From assembly GCA_964482585.1 (NCBI GenBank), contig CAYZYO010000003.1, positions 1 through 32,676 on the forward strand: DNA of 32,676 bases, written 5' to 3'. The position numbers and the translations under genes are program-made. The notes below the pieces were generated by a model. That model worked only from the letters and a program-made list of their open reading frames with translations, was not told the DNA's origin and made no database searches. The stretch comes from CAYZYO01 sp964482585 (GTDB lineage: Bacteria; Bacillota; Syntrophomonadia; Syntrophomonadales; Syntrophomonadaceae). Positions 23,713 to 32,414 of the stretch are shown here, in pieces. Position 1 is the stretch's first letter. Each line of letters starts with the position of its first letter.

Positions 23713-25065
23713 GTGACTAAAACGAGTACAGATGTATTGATTGTTGGTGGTTCGGCAGCAGGGTTAAGTGTCGCTAATTCTACATGTGTATGGTATCCAG
23801 ACAAAAAGGTGACTGTTGTTAGGAATGTACCTTACACAGTAGTTCCTTGTGGAATACCGTATATTTACGGAACATTAAATTCGGTAGTTAAGGATAAAAT
23901 ACCTGACGAAGGTTATCTTGATAAAGGAGTTAATTTTATTATCGGTACTGTAATTGACGTTGACCGGAATAATAAAACAGCCAAATTATCTGATGGCAGT
24001 GAAATCAGTTATGAAAAACTGGTAATAGGAACAGGCTCTAAGCCAGTTATGCCCCCAATCAAGGGAATTAACTTGAAGAATGTATTCCCTATTGAAAAAG
24101 ACCCGGATTTTCTCGAAAATTTAGGTGCAACCCTTGAGGGAATTAAAGATATCGTGGTTATCGGTGGCGGATTTATCGGTGTAGAAATGGCTGAACAAAT
24201 AAAACTCAAAGGGGATTATAATGTTACTCTCTTAGAAGCCTTACCACGATGTCTGCTGGCAGCATGTGAAGAAGAAGCCGGACTAAAAATTGAAGAGCAA
24301 CTTGAAAAACTAGGTGTAAAAGTATCTACTAATAAAATGGCTAAATCTATTGTGGGTACTGACAAGGTTGAGGGAGTTGAACTTGCAACCGGAGAAATGC
24401 TTGAAGCTGATATGGTAGTACTAGGTATTGGGGCAGCTCCCAACGTAGATTTAGCTGAAAAGATCGGGCTGGAAGTTGATAAAAAAATGGGAATTGTAGT
24501 TGATGAATATATGAGGACTATAGATAAAGATATATTTGCCTGTGGTGATTGTTGTACAAAATTCTCCATAATTACCGGTAAGCCTTCTGCTATCAGGTTA
24601 GCCTCAGTGGCAACCTCAGAAGGCTTAATTGTAGGAAGTAATCTTTATTCACTCAATAGAAAGACTAGAGGGGCAGTAGGTGCTTTTGCTACCAGGGTAG
24701 GAGAAGTAGCAGTTGCAGCAGCCGGGTTCACTGAAAAAATGGCCAATGACAATGGTTGTGATTATTATTTAGGAGAAATAACCGCTCCTGATCGGCATCC
24801 TGGTTCTTTACCTGGATGTACCATGGAAACTAAGGTGAAGTTGCTGTTTAATAAGAAAAATGATCGTTTGATAGGTGGTCATGTAATCGGGGGCTTTCAG
24901 GCAGCTGACATGGTGAATATACTTGCTTTAGCTATTCAACAGCAGGTAACCGCTGATGAATTAGCTATTTCCCAGTATGCTACTCATCCATTACTCACTG
25001 GTTCACCTCTTGTATACCAAATAATGTGGGCAGCAGAAAATGCCATTATTAACAAAAAAAAATAA
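23713..25065 (+). CDS. FAD-dependent NADH oxidase / CoA-disulfide-reductase-like protein
   Basis: A 450-residue pyridine nucleotide-disulfide reductase of the NADH oxidase/CoA-disulfide reductase class. The FAD-binding fold is at the N-terminus (DVLIVGGSAAGLSVA). The single redox cysteine lies in VVPCGIPYI near residue 45. The NAD(P)H fold is VVIGGGFIGVEMAE near 155-170, the second FAD motif is DKDIFACGDC near 280, and a dimerisation domain follows. It may reduce oxygen, persulfides or CoA disulfide with NADH; in anaerobes such enzymes serve oxygen tolerance or sulfur metabolism. The start is GTG at 23713 after AAGGGGTGAAGG. A longer in-frame ATG at 23626 would add 29 unconserved residues and lacks a ribosome site. 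It is divergent from the riboswitch operon. A GGGTA/TACCC inverted pair (23615-23638) in its leader could be an operator. Confidence 0.88.
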   Translation: MTKTSTDVLIVGGSAAGLSVANSTCVWYPDKKVTVVRNVPYTVVPCGIPYIYGTLNSVVKDKIPDEGYLDKGVNFIIGTVIDVDRNNKTAKLSDGSEISYEKLVIGTGSKPVMPPIKGINLKNVFPIEKDPDFLENLGATLEGIKDIVVIGGGFIGVEMAEQIKLKGDYNVTLLEALPRCLLAACEEEAGLKIEEQLEKLGVKVSTNKMAKSIVGTDKVEGVELATGEMLEADMVVLGIGAAPNVDLAEKIGLEVDKKMGIVVDEYMRTIDKDIFACGDCCTKFSIITGKPSAIRLASVATSEGLIVGSNLYSLNRKTRGAVGAFATRVGEVAVAAAGFTEKMANDNGCDYYLGEITAPDRHPGSLPGCTMETKVKLLFNKKNDRLIGGHVIGGFQAADMVNILALAIQQQVTADELAISQYATHPLLTGSPLVYQIMWAAENAIINKKK

Positions 25066-25098
25066 TAATAGTTGATTAAGTTAATTTTTCAAACCTAA

Positions 25099-25330
25099 TT
25101 AACCCCTCATGCCCAGAGGGCACACCACCAATGAAAATAGAGTAGGTAATTAAACACAGATTCACGCAGATATTTTTTTTGTTTTGATAAGTATCTGAAA
25201 CAATTTATAATATTTTACCCTTAACTCTGCAGTTAACCACTAATTCTTATATTATATCGTAGAGGCGACTTCAGTGTCCGACCAGCCAGAATTCAGTTTG
25301 TCAGGGCGGCGACTGAAGTCGCCTCTACGG
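25099..25330. repeat. Long GTAGAGG-family repeat, copy F2
   Basis: Begins TTAACCCCTCATGCCCAGAGG, contains CACAGATTCACGCAG and ACTCTGCAGTTAA, and ends in a perfect 18-bp inverted repeat (25258-25275 with 25312-25329; arm CGTAGAGGCGACTTCAGT). Copy F3 (32415-32670) aligns along its whole length. The rest of the 25066-25590 gap holds an AAAGAG/CTCTTT hairpin with a T run (about 25428-25460), perhaps a weak terminator, and the prkA leader. Confidence 0.75.
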
Positions 25331-25590
25331 TTCTATCCGGTTGCTGCGGTTTTTCCAAAACGCCAGTGCCTCCCAACTTATTTAAGTAAGGTGATTGCAT
25401 TAATCGTTTATTTTCATACTAATCTAAAAAAGAGCGGTTAATTCCTCTCTTTATTTTTTTGGTTAAGCAACCAATTTTAACAATACAATCATTTATCAAT
25501 CAAGATATCGAATAAACAGCATATAAATAGTATTACATGAAACCTGTTTTTTATTTACTGTCTGTTTCCAATGAGGAGGGATCAGAAGTT

Positions 25591-27513
25591 ATGCCTTTCG
25601 ATTTTAATAAAATTATTCAAAAAGACCGGGATCAAAGAAAAAGTACCCGTTTTGAGGGAAATTTTCTGGATTACCTTGAATCAATAAAGAATAACCCGGA
25701 TATAACTATGCTCGCCCATGAACGACTTTATAAAATGATAACTCAACCGGGTGTAGATATAATAAACACGGAAAATTTTTCCCGCTTAAGAAGAATATAT
25801 GGAAATGATAAAATAAAACGGTACAAATTTTTTAATGATTTTTATGGTATTGATAAGACTATTATGGAAATTGTACGTTTTTTCTATTCAGCTACTATGC
25901 GGGGTGAAGAAGCAAGACAGGTCCTCTACCTGGTAGGCCCAGTAGGATCAGGTAAATCTTCTATAATGGAAGCTCTAAAAAAAGCTTTAGAAAACAGCCC
26001 TCTTATCTGGGCCCTTAAAGGCTGTCCCATGAGAGAAGACCCTTTGCACCTGGTGCCAAATCATCTGCGCCAGGAGTTTGAAAAGATTTTAAATGTTCAA
26101 ATTGAAGGGGATTTGTGTCCTATATGCCGCTACCGTTTGCTTAATGAATATCAAGGAAAATACGAAAACTTTCCGGTAGAAAAAATTGACTTCTCTATTC
26201 GCGGTCGTAAAGGTATTGCTGTGGTTCCTCCAGTAGATCCTAACAATCAAGATGCATCGGTTCTGGTAGGCTCAGTAGATATCTCTAAAATGGACCTTTA
26301 TCCCGAAGATGACCCCCGGGTACTATCGTTAAATGGCGCTTTTAATGCAGGCAACCGTGGCATAGTTGAATTTATTGAAATCTTTAAAAATGATGTTGAA
26401 TACCTCCATTCAATTATTACTGCTACCCAGGAAAAAAGCATACCTTCACCAGGTAAAGGCCCCATGATCTATTTTGACGGAATTATACTTGCCCATTCTA
26501 ACGAAGCTGAATGGAACAAATTTAAGTCTGATCATACTAATGAGGCAATATTAGATCGTATTGTTAAAATTGAAGTCCCATACTGTCTTGAATTAGATGA
26601 GGAAGTGAAAATTTATCACAAGATACTGAAAAAGAGTAATTTTACTGCCCACATAGCTCCCCATACCATTGAAATTGCTTCCATGTTTGCAATTATGAGT
26701 AGATTGAGCCCTTCTAATAAGGTCGATTATCTAACCAAAATGCGTATTTATAATGGTGAGGAAATAGTTGAAAAGGACTCTACCAAAAAAGTGGATATTC
26801 AAGAACTTCGTGATGAAGCTAGTAATGAAGGACTTACCGGCATATCTACCCGGTTTATTATAAAGGCTATTGATAATGCTCTTTCCGAATCTGAGAATAA
26901 CTGTATTAACCCAATTCTAATTATGGAGTCACTTATTAAAGCTCTGAGAGCAACCGATATTGGTGATGAAGAAAAGAAAAGGTTAATAGGAATTATCCAG
27001 GAAACTGTAAAAAATGAATACCATCGCATTTTAGAAAAAGAAGTTACCAGGGCTTTCATTCATGGCTATCACGAGCAGGCTGAGACTCTGTTTAATAACT
27101 ACCTGGATAATGCCGAGGCCTATGTAAATAAAACCAGGATAAAAGACGGAAATACCGGTGAAGAACTGGAGCCAGATGAAAAATTCATGGAATCCATTGA
27201 ATCCCAACTGGGGTTAACTGAAAGTGCTGCCAGGGGATTCCGGCATGATGTTACCGCATACATGTTTTCTTTATTAAGAAATAATAACCAAATAGACTAC
27301 CACAGCTATGAACCCTTAAAAGAAGCTATTGAAAAGAAGCTCATTTACTCTGTCCGCGAGCTTTCACGGATTATTACCAGTGCCCGGGTTCGTGATGATG
27401 AACAAAAGCGAAAATACGATAACATGGTTGAAGAAATGAAACGCAATAATTATTGTGATCACTGTTGTAATGTAATCCTTAAATATGCCGCAAATAACCT
27501 GTGGAAGGATTGA
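25591..27513 (+). CDS. prkA: PrkA family AAA+ protein (serine protein kinase)
   Basis: A 640-residue PrkA/YeaG-family protein, normal length. The N-terminal AAA+ domain has Walker A GPVGSGKS at 116-123. A CPMREDPLHL ... CPICRY cysteine pair cluster, typical of PrkA, may bind zinc. The C-terminal kinase-like domain covers roughly residues 420-640 and ends with a CDHCC motif. PrkA was described as a serine kinase expressed in sporulating and starved cells, and more recently as an ATP-dependent protease in B. subtilis; which activity applies here is open. The start is ATG at 25591 after GAGGAGG; an in-frame ATG at 25537 would add 18 residues without a ribosome site. A CATATAAAT box at 25520-25528 resembles a sigma-E/K -10, but no fitting -35 is seen. 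First gene of the prkA-yhbH-spoVR operon. Confidence 0.93.
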   Translation: MPFDFNKIIQKDRDQRKSTRFEGNFLDYLESIKNNPDITMLAHERLYKMITQPGVDIINTENFSRLRRIYGNDKIKRYKFFNDFYGIDKTIMEIVRFFYSATMRGEEARQVLYLVGPVGSGKSSIMEALKKALENSPLIWALKGCPMREDPLHLVPNHLRQEFEKILNVQIEGDLCPICRYRLLNEYQGKYENFPVEKIDFSIRGRKGIAVVPPVDPNNQDASVLVGSVDISKMDLYPEDDPRVLSLNGAFNAGNRGIVEFIEIFKNDVEYLHSIITATQEKSIPSPGKGPMIYFDGIILAHSNEAEWNKFKSDHTNEAILDRIVKIEVPYCLELDEEVKIYHKILKKSNFTAHIAPHTIEIASMFAIMSRLSPSNKVDYLTKMRIYNGEEIVEKDSTKKVDIQELRDEASNEGLTGISTRFIIKAIDNALSESENNCINPILIMESLIKALRATDIGDEEKKRLIGIIQETVKNEYHRILEKEVTRAFIHGYHEQAETLFNNYLDNAEAYVNKTRIKDGNTGEELEPDEKFMESIESQLGLTESAARGFRHDVTAYMFSLLRNNNQIDYHSYEPLKEAIEKKLIYSVRELSRIITSARVRDDEQKRKYDNMVEEMKRNNYCDHCCNVILKYAANNLWKD

Positions 27514-27525
27514 AGGGCTAGAAAT

Positions 27526-28695
27526 ATGGCTGTATTCAGAGAACAACAAATAACTAAAAAAGATAGGAGTGTTGAAGACCGCCGGCGGCACCGGCAGCTA
27601 GTAGACAAATCCATCAGAGAAAACCTGGGCAATATAATAGCCGAAGAAAGTATAATTGGCCAGAATAAAGGGAAGGTGTTTAAAATACCTATCCGGGGAC
27701 TTAAGGAATATAAATTTATATATGGCCAAAACCGGCCCGGGGTGGCCTCAGGAACAGGAAAGGAAAAACGGGGAGATACCATACCTGGTCCTAAAGAATC
27801 TGGCTATTCAGCCGGTGACGGGGCCGGCAGTTTTGAAGGAGATGAATTTTATGAGACTGAAATAACCCTGGAAGAGCTGGTAAATTACCTTTTTGAAGAT
27901 TTAGACCTTCCTTTTATGGAGAGGAAAAAATTCTCGCTGCTTGAAACTCAAAAGACCAGCCGGCGCTGGGGTATTCAAAGGAAAGGAATTCCACCCCGGC
28001 TTTGTAAAAAGCGCACTATGATGGAACGAATAAAGAGAAAAAAGGCCAGCCTGAGATTGACTAACACGGAAGAAGATCCTCCTGAAGAACGGTTTCCTTT
28101 TAGTGAAAATGACCTGCGTTATAAACGGTTAAAAGAAAATGTCCGTTTAGAATCTAATGCTGCAGTAATATGCATAATGGATAATTCCGGTTCTATGTAT
28201 CTTACTAGAAAGTATCTTGCCCGCAGCTTCTTCTTTCTTCTCTACCAATTTGTGCGCTACCGATACATCAATGTAGAGCTGGTTTTTATCAATCATACAA
28301 CGACTGCTAAAGAGGTTAATGAAGAAGAGTTTTTTCACCGGTCTGAATCAGGAGGAACCTTTATCAGCAGTGGTTATGAAAAAGCACTGGAAATAATTAA
28401 TGCCCGCTATAACCCCGATATTTGGAATATCTACACCTTCCACTGCAGTGATGGTGACAACTGGCCTACAGATATAGAAAAAGCTATTGAAAAGGCTAAA
28501 GAACTCTGCGAGATATGCAACCTTTTTGGTTATGGAGAAATCGGCTCCCAGGGTATATCCGATACCAATATGTCACAAAGATACAAGTACAATGTTAAAG
28601 CCAACAATTTTGTGTCCGTATCAATCCAGGGCAAAAATGATATCTGGCCTGCATTTAAAAACCTTCTGCAGGTTGCCCAAGAGGGGGATTATTAA
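27526..28695 (+). CDS. yhbH: YhbH/YeaH family protein
   Basis: A 389-residue protein of the YhbH (YeaH, DUF444) family, the constant partner of PrkA. The N-terminal part (about 1-110) is Arg/Lys-rich (EDRRRHRQLVDK) with a glycine-rich region. A central ETEITLEELVNYLFEDLDLP segment follows. The C-terminal von Willebrand factor A-like domain has a metal-site motif, DNSGSMY, near residues 219-225. FINHTTTAKEVNEEEFF and HCSDGDNWP are family segments. The role is unknown; the vWA fold suggests protein binding, perhaps a substrate or partner adaptor for PrkA. It starts 12 bases after prkA. Its TAA stop overlaps the spoVR ATG by one base, so translation is coupled. Confidence 0.9.
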   Translation: MAVFREQQITKKDRSVEDRRRHRQLVDKSIRENLGNIIAEESIIGQNKGKVFKIPIRGLKEYKFIYGQNRPGVASGTGKEKRGDTIPGPKESGYSAGDGAGSFEGDEFYETEITLEELVNYLFEDLDLPFMERKKFSLLETQKTSRRWGIQRKGIPPRLCKKRTMMERIKRKKASLRLTNTEEDPPEERFPFSENDLRYKRLKENVRLESNAAVICIMDNSGSMYLTRKYLARSFFFLLYQFVRYRYINVELVFINHTTTAKEVNEEEFFHRSESGGTFISSGYEKALEIINARYNPDIWNIYTFHCSDGDNWPTDIEKAIEKAKELCEICNLFGYGEIGSQGISDTNMSQRYKYNVKANNFVSVSIQGKNDIWPAFKNLLQVAQEGDY

Positions 28696-30047
28696 TGGGC
28701 AGTGATTATAGTTTACAGGAGTTAAAATACTGGAATAATAAGATAGAATTGATAGTAGAAGAAATGGGATTAGATCATTACCCCCAGGAATTTGAAATAT
28801 GCAGCTATGAAGAAATGCTGGGGTATGAAGCCTATTTGGGAATGCCATCTCGTTATCCTCACTGGAGTTTTGGTAAAGCCTATGAAAAGCAAAAGACTTT
28901 TTACCAGTATAACCTTACCGGTCTGCCTTATGAAATGGTGATAAACTCCAATCCCTGTCTTGCTTATTTAATGAAGGATAATACTCTTCTTTTGCAGATA
29001 CTTACGATGGCTCATGTATACGGGCATAATGATTTTTTCAAAAATAACCGGCTATTTAAAGAAGGTACTGATGCAAGGTATACTTTAGAAATGTTTAAAT
29101 CCCATGCCCAGCGCATCCGGGAATACATAGGTGATCCCAGTATAGGGTATGACCGGGTTGAAAGGGTTTTGGATGCAGCCCATGCTCTTAAACTACAGTG
29201 TTATCGATGGATAGGGGAAAAACACCTGAGTGATCAAGAGAAACGCGAAAGATTGATCAATGATTATAATCACCAACTGGCTGATCATCCCCTGCTGGAA
29301 AAGAAGTCTAAAAGTAATCCCCCGAACTTTAATAAAATTCCCCTTGAACCTGAAGAGGATCTCCTGTTATTCCTGTGTAAATTTGCCAGGTTAGAGGAAT
29401 GGGAAAAAGATATCCTGCAGATTGTCAGGAAAGAAAATTATTATTTTCTGCCCCAGATTGAAACCAAAATTATGAATGAAGGTTGGGCATGCCTGTGGCA
29501 TTATAAGATTCTTAACCAACTTAATCTTGAACCGCCTCTCTACCTCGAATTCCTTAAAAGACACAACCAGGTAGTGAACCCTCATGAAGGAGGTCTGAAT
29601 CCTTATCATCTCGGGTTCAAAATATTTTCAGATATAGAAAAACGGTTTGATACTAGTTTTCTTTTTACAGTAAGGCAGCAGGAAAGGGATTCATCTTTTA
29701 TCCGAAGGTTTTTAACTAAAGAACTATGTGCAGAACTCAACTTATTTGAATTTAATAAGGATCGCCGGGATTATGTTATTACTGAAATAGCAGATGAAGA
29801 AGGCTGGAAAAAGATCCGTAACAATCTGGCAAATAACGTAGGTATTAATATCACCCCGACAATAAAGGTTATTGAAATGAGAACAGATAATATACTCCTA
29901 CTTGAACATGAATGGGAAGGACGCGATCTTCACATCCCCTATGCACTTGAAACCCTGAAATATTTAGCCACTCTCTGGGGAAATACAGTTCGACTTAAAA
30001 CTATGGTACGGGGCTCACGGCAGCTGCTGGAAAGTAATCCTAAATAG
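28695..30047 (+). CDS. spoVR: SpoVR family protein
   Basis: A 450-residue SpoVR/YcgB-family protein, needed for spore cortex formation in B. subtilis and induced in starved E. coli together with yeaGH. Family segments are present: MGLDHYPQEFEICSYEEMLGYEAYLGMPSRYPHWSFGKAYE near residue 20, a MAHVYGHNDFFKNN motif near 107, NEGWACLWHYKILNQL near 260 and HEGGLNPYHLGFKIFSDIE near 295. The conserved His residues suggest metal binding, but no enzyme activity is known. It has no signal peptide or membrane segment. Its ATG overlaps the yhbH stop (ATG at 28695-28697), and GAGGGGG lies just upstream. It is last in the operon, ending at a bidirectional terminator about 75 bases on. Confidence 0.93.
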   Translation: MGSDYSLQELKYWNNKIELIVEEMGLDHYPQEFEICSYEEMLGYEAYLGMPSRYPHWSFGKAYEKQKTFYQYNLTGLPYEMVINSNPCLAYLMKDNTLLLQILTMAHVYGHNDFFKNNRLFKEGTDARYTLEMFKSHAQRIREYIGDPSIGYDRVERVLDAAHALKLQCYRWIGEKHLSDQEKRERLINDYNHQLADHPLLEKKSKSNPPNFNKIPLEPEEDLLLFLCKFARLEEWEKDILQIVRKENYYFLPQIETKIMNEGWACLWHYKILNQLNLEPPLYLEFLKRHNQVVNPHEGGLNPYHLGFKIFSDIEKRFDTSFLFTVRQQERDSSFIRRFLTKELCAELNLFEFNKDRRDYVITEIADEEGWKKIRNNLANNVGINITPTIKVIEMRTDNILLLEHEWEGRDLHIPYALETLKYLATLWGNTVRLKTMVRGSRQLLESNPK

Positions 30048-30122
30048 TTTCTTGGAGGATAATATTAAATAAAGCCTGATTTATTGCACTTTTATTGTCG
30101 TTTCCATATATAAGTATTTAAT

Positions 30123-30167
30123 AAAAAAACCAGGTAACTTTAAAAGTAAAGCATTCCTGGTTTTTTT
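30123..30167. terminator. Bidirectional intrinsic terminator
   Basis: AAAAAAACCAGG (30123-30134) pairs with CCTGGTTTTTTT (30156-30167), giving T runs on both strands. It ends the spoVR operon and the converging folD operon. Its first 18 bases match the terminator at 3053-3095. Confidence 0.8.
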
Positions 30168-30324
30168 GTTAATCGTTATAGTCGATTTTATTTTCTATTT
30201 GTAGTTTGTATCGGTAACTTACCATCAAAAAGTTTCGCCTGATAATCTGATCTGAGTTCTTCCACTTAGCGTTTATACCTCCAGTACATTAAATGTAACC
30301 AGTATATTTATATATTTACTGAAT

Positions 30325-31143
30325 TTAATTGCTCTTACTTAAAAATCTCAGGTTATTAAACAATTCAGCGACAGTAATTACTCCTATACCTCCAGGTACC
30401 GCACTGGCAATTTTAGCCTTTGATTTAGCTTCGTCATGGACATCGCCAAACATGCTGCCTGTTTCATCAAAATTGGTGCCAACATCCATTATTACCACAT
30501 CTTCAGTTACCATATCCGGGGTGATAAAATGCTTCTGTCCCATTGCTGCAACCAGAATATCGGCATTAAGGGTTTCCTTTTTTAAATTCCTGGTCTTAGA
30601 ATGGCAAAGGGTAACTGTTCCATTTTCAGCTGTCATCATTACTGATAGTGGTCCTCCAACAGTCATGCTCCTTCCAATAATAGTCACTTTTTGTCCTTTA
30701 ATAGGAATATTGTTTTCCTTTAGTAGAGTAATAACTGCTTGGGGAGTTGATGGTTTAACTCCATCCTGCCTGCTGATAAGTTTACCTAAGTTATAATTAT
30801 GAATACCCTCTACATCTTTGGTATAGTCTATAGTGTTAACTAGTCTGCTGGTACTAAGGTGATCAGGCAGAGGTGTTTGCAGCATTATTCCGGTTATACC
30901 AGGATCGCTATTCAATTTATTAATTGTATTAATAACCTGATCTTCACTGGTTTCTGCAGGAAAGCTTATTATTTCTACTTTTACTCCTGATTCTACAGCA
31001 AATTTCTGGATGCCCCTGATATAAGATTGAGATGCCTCATCTTCTCCCACCTGGATAATTACCATTTTCATGGGATTGTTCAAGGTCTGAGCAGATATAT
31101 CCTTCTTAATTCTTTCCCTTATCTCTTTTCCGTATATAAGCAA
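30325..31143 (-). CDS. folD: Bifunctional methylenetetrahydrofolate dehydrogenase/cyclohydrolase
   Basis: A 272-residue FolD that interconverts 5,10-methylene-THF and 10-formyl-THF through methenyl-THF in the cytoplasm, serving one-carbon metabolism. The catalytic SYIRGIQKF segment supplies Tyr and Lys. LQTPLP, KDVEGIH, GRSMTVGGP (NADP-binding loop), DVGTNFDE and PGGIGVITVAEL follow in the family order. PSTP replaces the commoner PCTP and GVITVAEL replaces GPMTVA-type, modest changes. The start is TTG at 31141-31143 with GGAGGG seven bases upstream, so the protein begins LIYGKEIRERI. The in-frame ATG at 31161 lies before the ribosome site and is rejected. It follows nfo in the yraN-nfo-folD unit with a 24-base gap. 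Confidence 0.93.
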   Translation of the reverse strand: MLIYGKEIRERIKKDISAQTLNNPMKMVIIQVGEDEASQSYIRGIQKFAVESGVKVEIISFPAETSEDQVINTINKLNSDPGITGIMLQTPLPDHLSTSRLVNTIDYTKDVEGIHNYNLGKLISRQDGVKPSTPQAVITLLKENNIPIKGQKVTIIGRSMTVGGPLSVMMTAENGTVTLCHSKTRNLKKETLNADILVAAMGQKHFITPDMVTEDVVIMDVGTNFDETGSMFGDVHDEAKSKAKIASAVPGGIGVITVAELFNNLRFLSKSN

Positions 31144-31167
31144 GTTAATTCCCTCCAGCATTAGTTT

Positions 31168-32037
31168 TTATTTATCCCGCAGGTTTTTTAAGATTTCTAT
31201 ATCCTCTTTTTGTCCATCAGGATCAGTTTCCAAAATAAAAGGAAACTCTCTAAAAAAACAGTTTTTTAACAGCTTTCTAAACCCTGATTTACCGATAAAT
31301 CCCTCCCCGATATGCGCATGCCGATCCCGCTTTGAACCTGATTCATAACTGCTATCATTAATATGAACTAACTTAATCTTTTCTCTACCAAATGTACGAT
31401 CCATTTCTCTAAGAATGCCGTTAATTCCCTCAATATTACTGCAATCATAACCTGCTGCAAAAGTATGACAGGTATCAAAACATATGCCTATCTTATCGTT
31501 TTTATCTGTATTTTGCAATATCTGGTTTAATTCGTTGAAATTTTTACCTATTTCTGTTCCCTGGCCTGCCATAGTCTCCAGGAGAATCATGGTTGTTCCC
31601 GAATAATCATCTAATACCCAGTTTAATAGATTAGATACTCTGTTTATGCCTGCTGCAGGTGATGAAGTAGTATAGGCCCCGGGATGTAAAACCAGGTAGT
31701 CTGCATTAATCAATTTACATCGCTGGAGCTCTTCGCTTATTATTTCATAGGTAAACTGGTATACATCTTCTTTAAGTGATGCCGGATTGCAAATGTAGGG
31801 TATATGGACTACGACCGGACTTATATTATTATCCACCATTTTACGATTAAAATAAGCTATTTCTTCATCACTTAATTGGCGGGCTTTTCTTCCCCGGGGA
31901 TTACGTAAGAATACCTGTAAAGCCTCAATTTCCAGCTTTTCTGCTGTATCTGCAGTATGCTTCAGCCCTTTGCCTACAGGTAAATGAGCACCTATCCTGG
32001 GTTTTTTATAAGTAATAATTTTAATCACCTCTTTCAA
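31168..32037 (-). CDS. nfo: Endonuclease IV (AP endonuclease)
   Basis: A 289-residue Nfo/AP endonuclease, which cuts DNA at abasic sites in base-excision repair and uses zinc. It shows the family order of metal-ligand motifs: VVVHIPYIC, LVLHPGAYT, LLETMAGQGTEIG, GICFDTCHTFAAG, LVHINDSSYESGSKRDRHAHIGEGFIG and FILETDPDG, which together carry all expected His, Glu and Asp residues. The assumed start is TTG at 32035-32037, overlapping the yraN TGA stop (TTGA), which suggests coupled translation. An in-frame GTG at 32028, nine bases further in, is an alternative; the exact start is uncertain because GAGGTGAT lies at this point and not clearly upstream. It is the middle gene of yraN-nfo-folD. Confidence 0.93.
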   Translation of the reverse strand: MKEVIKIITYKKPRIGAHLPVGKGLKHTADTAEKLEIEALQVFLRNPRGRKARQLSDEEIAYFNRKMVDNNISPVVVHIPYICNPASLKEDVYQFTYEIISEELQRCKLINADYLVLHPGAYTTSSPAAGINRVSNLLNWVLDDYSGTTMILLETMAGQGTEIGKNFNELNQILQNTDKNDKIGICFDTCHTFAAGYDCSNIEGINGILREMDRTFGREKIKLVHINDSSYESGSKRDRHAHIGEGFIGKSGFRKLLKNCFFREFPFILETDPDGQKEDIEILKNLRDK

Positions 32038-32381
32038 AAAGCATTTTTTATATGATTAATTTTATACCCCTGGTTATTTATCAATATAGTAATAACATCA
32101 AATCGCATTCCTGTAAAAAACCTTGCAGAATTAAGATAAATTAAAGCCGCTTTTTTTAGGTGTTCCTGCTTTTTACGGGTAACCGCTTCCTCCGGGAAAC
32201 CGTATTTGATGCTTCTTCTAGCCTTAACCTCCACAAAAATAATGGCTTTTTTATTATCACAGCAGATTATATCCAGTTCTCCATAGCGGGTATAAAAATT
32301 TCTTTCCAGGATATTATAACCATGGTTAAGCATATATTTAACTGCTATTTCTTCTCCCTGTTTTCCAAGATTTTTTTTCAT
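32034..32381 (-). CDS. yraN: UPF0102 family protein YraN
   Basis: A 115-residue YraN/UPF0102 protein with a predicted restriction-endonuclease-like core: LGKQGEEIAVKYMLNHGYNILERNF near the N-terminus, YGELDIICCD with the family Glu/Asp pair, and FVEVKARRS with the Glu and Lys of a PD-(D/E)XK-type site. RKKQEHLKKAALIYL follows. The role is unproven, although family proteins are listed as putative Holliday-junction-type nucleases. The start is ATG at 32379-32381 with AGGTGA about eight bases upstream. It leads the yraN-nfo-folD unit and overlaps the nfo start by four bases. The promoter would lie in or after repeat copy F3, which begins 34 bases upstream. Confidence 0.9.
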   Translation of the reverse strand: MKKNLGKQGEEIAVKYMLNHGYNILERNFYTRYGELDIICCDNKKAIIFVEVKARRSIKYGFPEEAVTRKKQEHLKKAALIYLNSARFFTGMRFDVITILINNQGYKINHIKNAF

Positions 32382-32414
32382 TAAGATTCACCTACAGCAG
32401 GTTATTAAATCAAT

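Noticed and set aside
25520..25528. Sigma-E/K promoter for prkA
   Set aside because: CATATAAAT fits a -10, but no -35 of the right type occurs at the right distance; kept only as a remark in the gene entry.
27526..27566. Separate promoter for yhbH
   Set aside because: The gap to prkA is 12 bases and no promoter-like pair is seen; operon transcription explains the gene.
30188..30265. Minus-strand 25-codon reading frame (GTG start, GGAGG about 12 bases upstream)
   Set aside because: A ribosome-like site is present, but spacing is long, the peptide matches nothing I recognise and the frame is too short to support from one sequence.
30329..30796. Plus-strand 155-codon reading frame opposite folD
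   Set aside because: The minus strand carries all FolD motifs; the plus frame has no recognisable domain or ribosome site.
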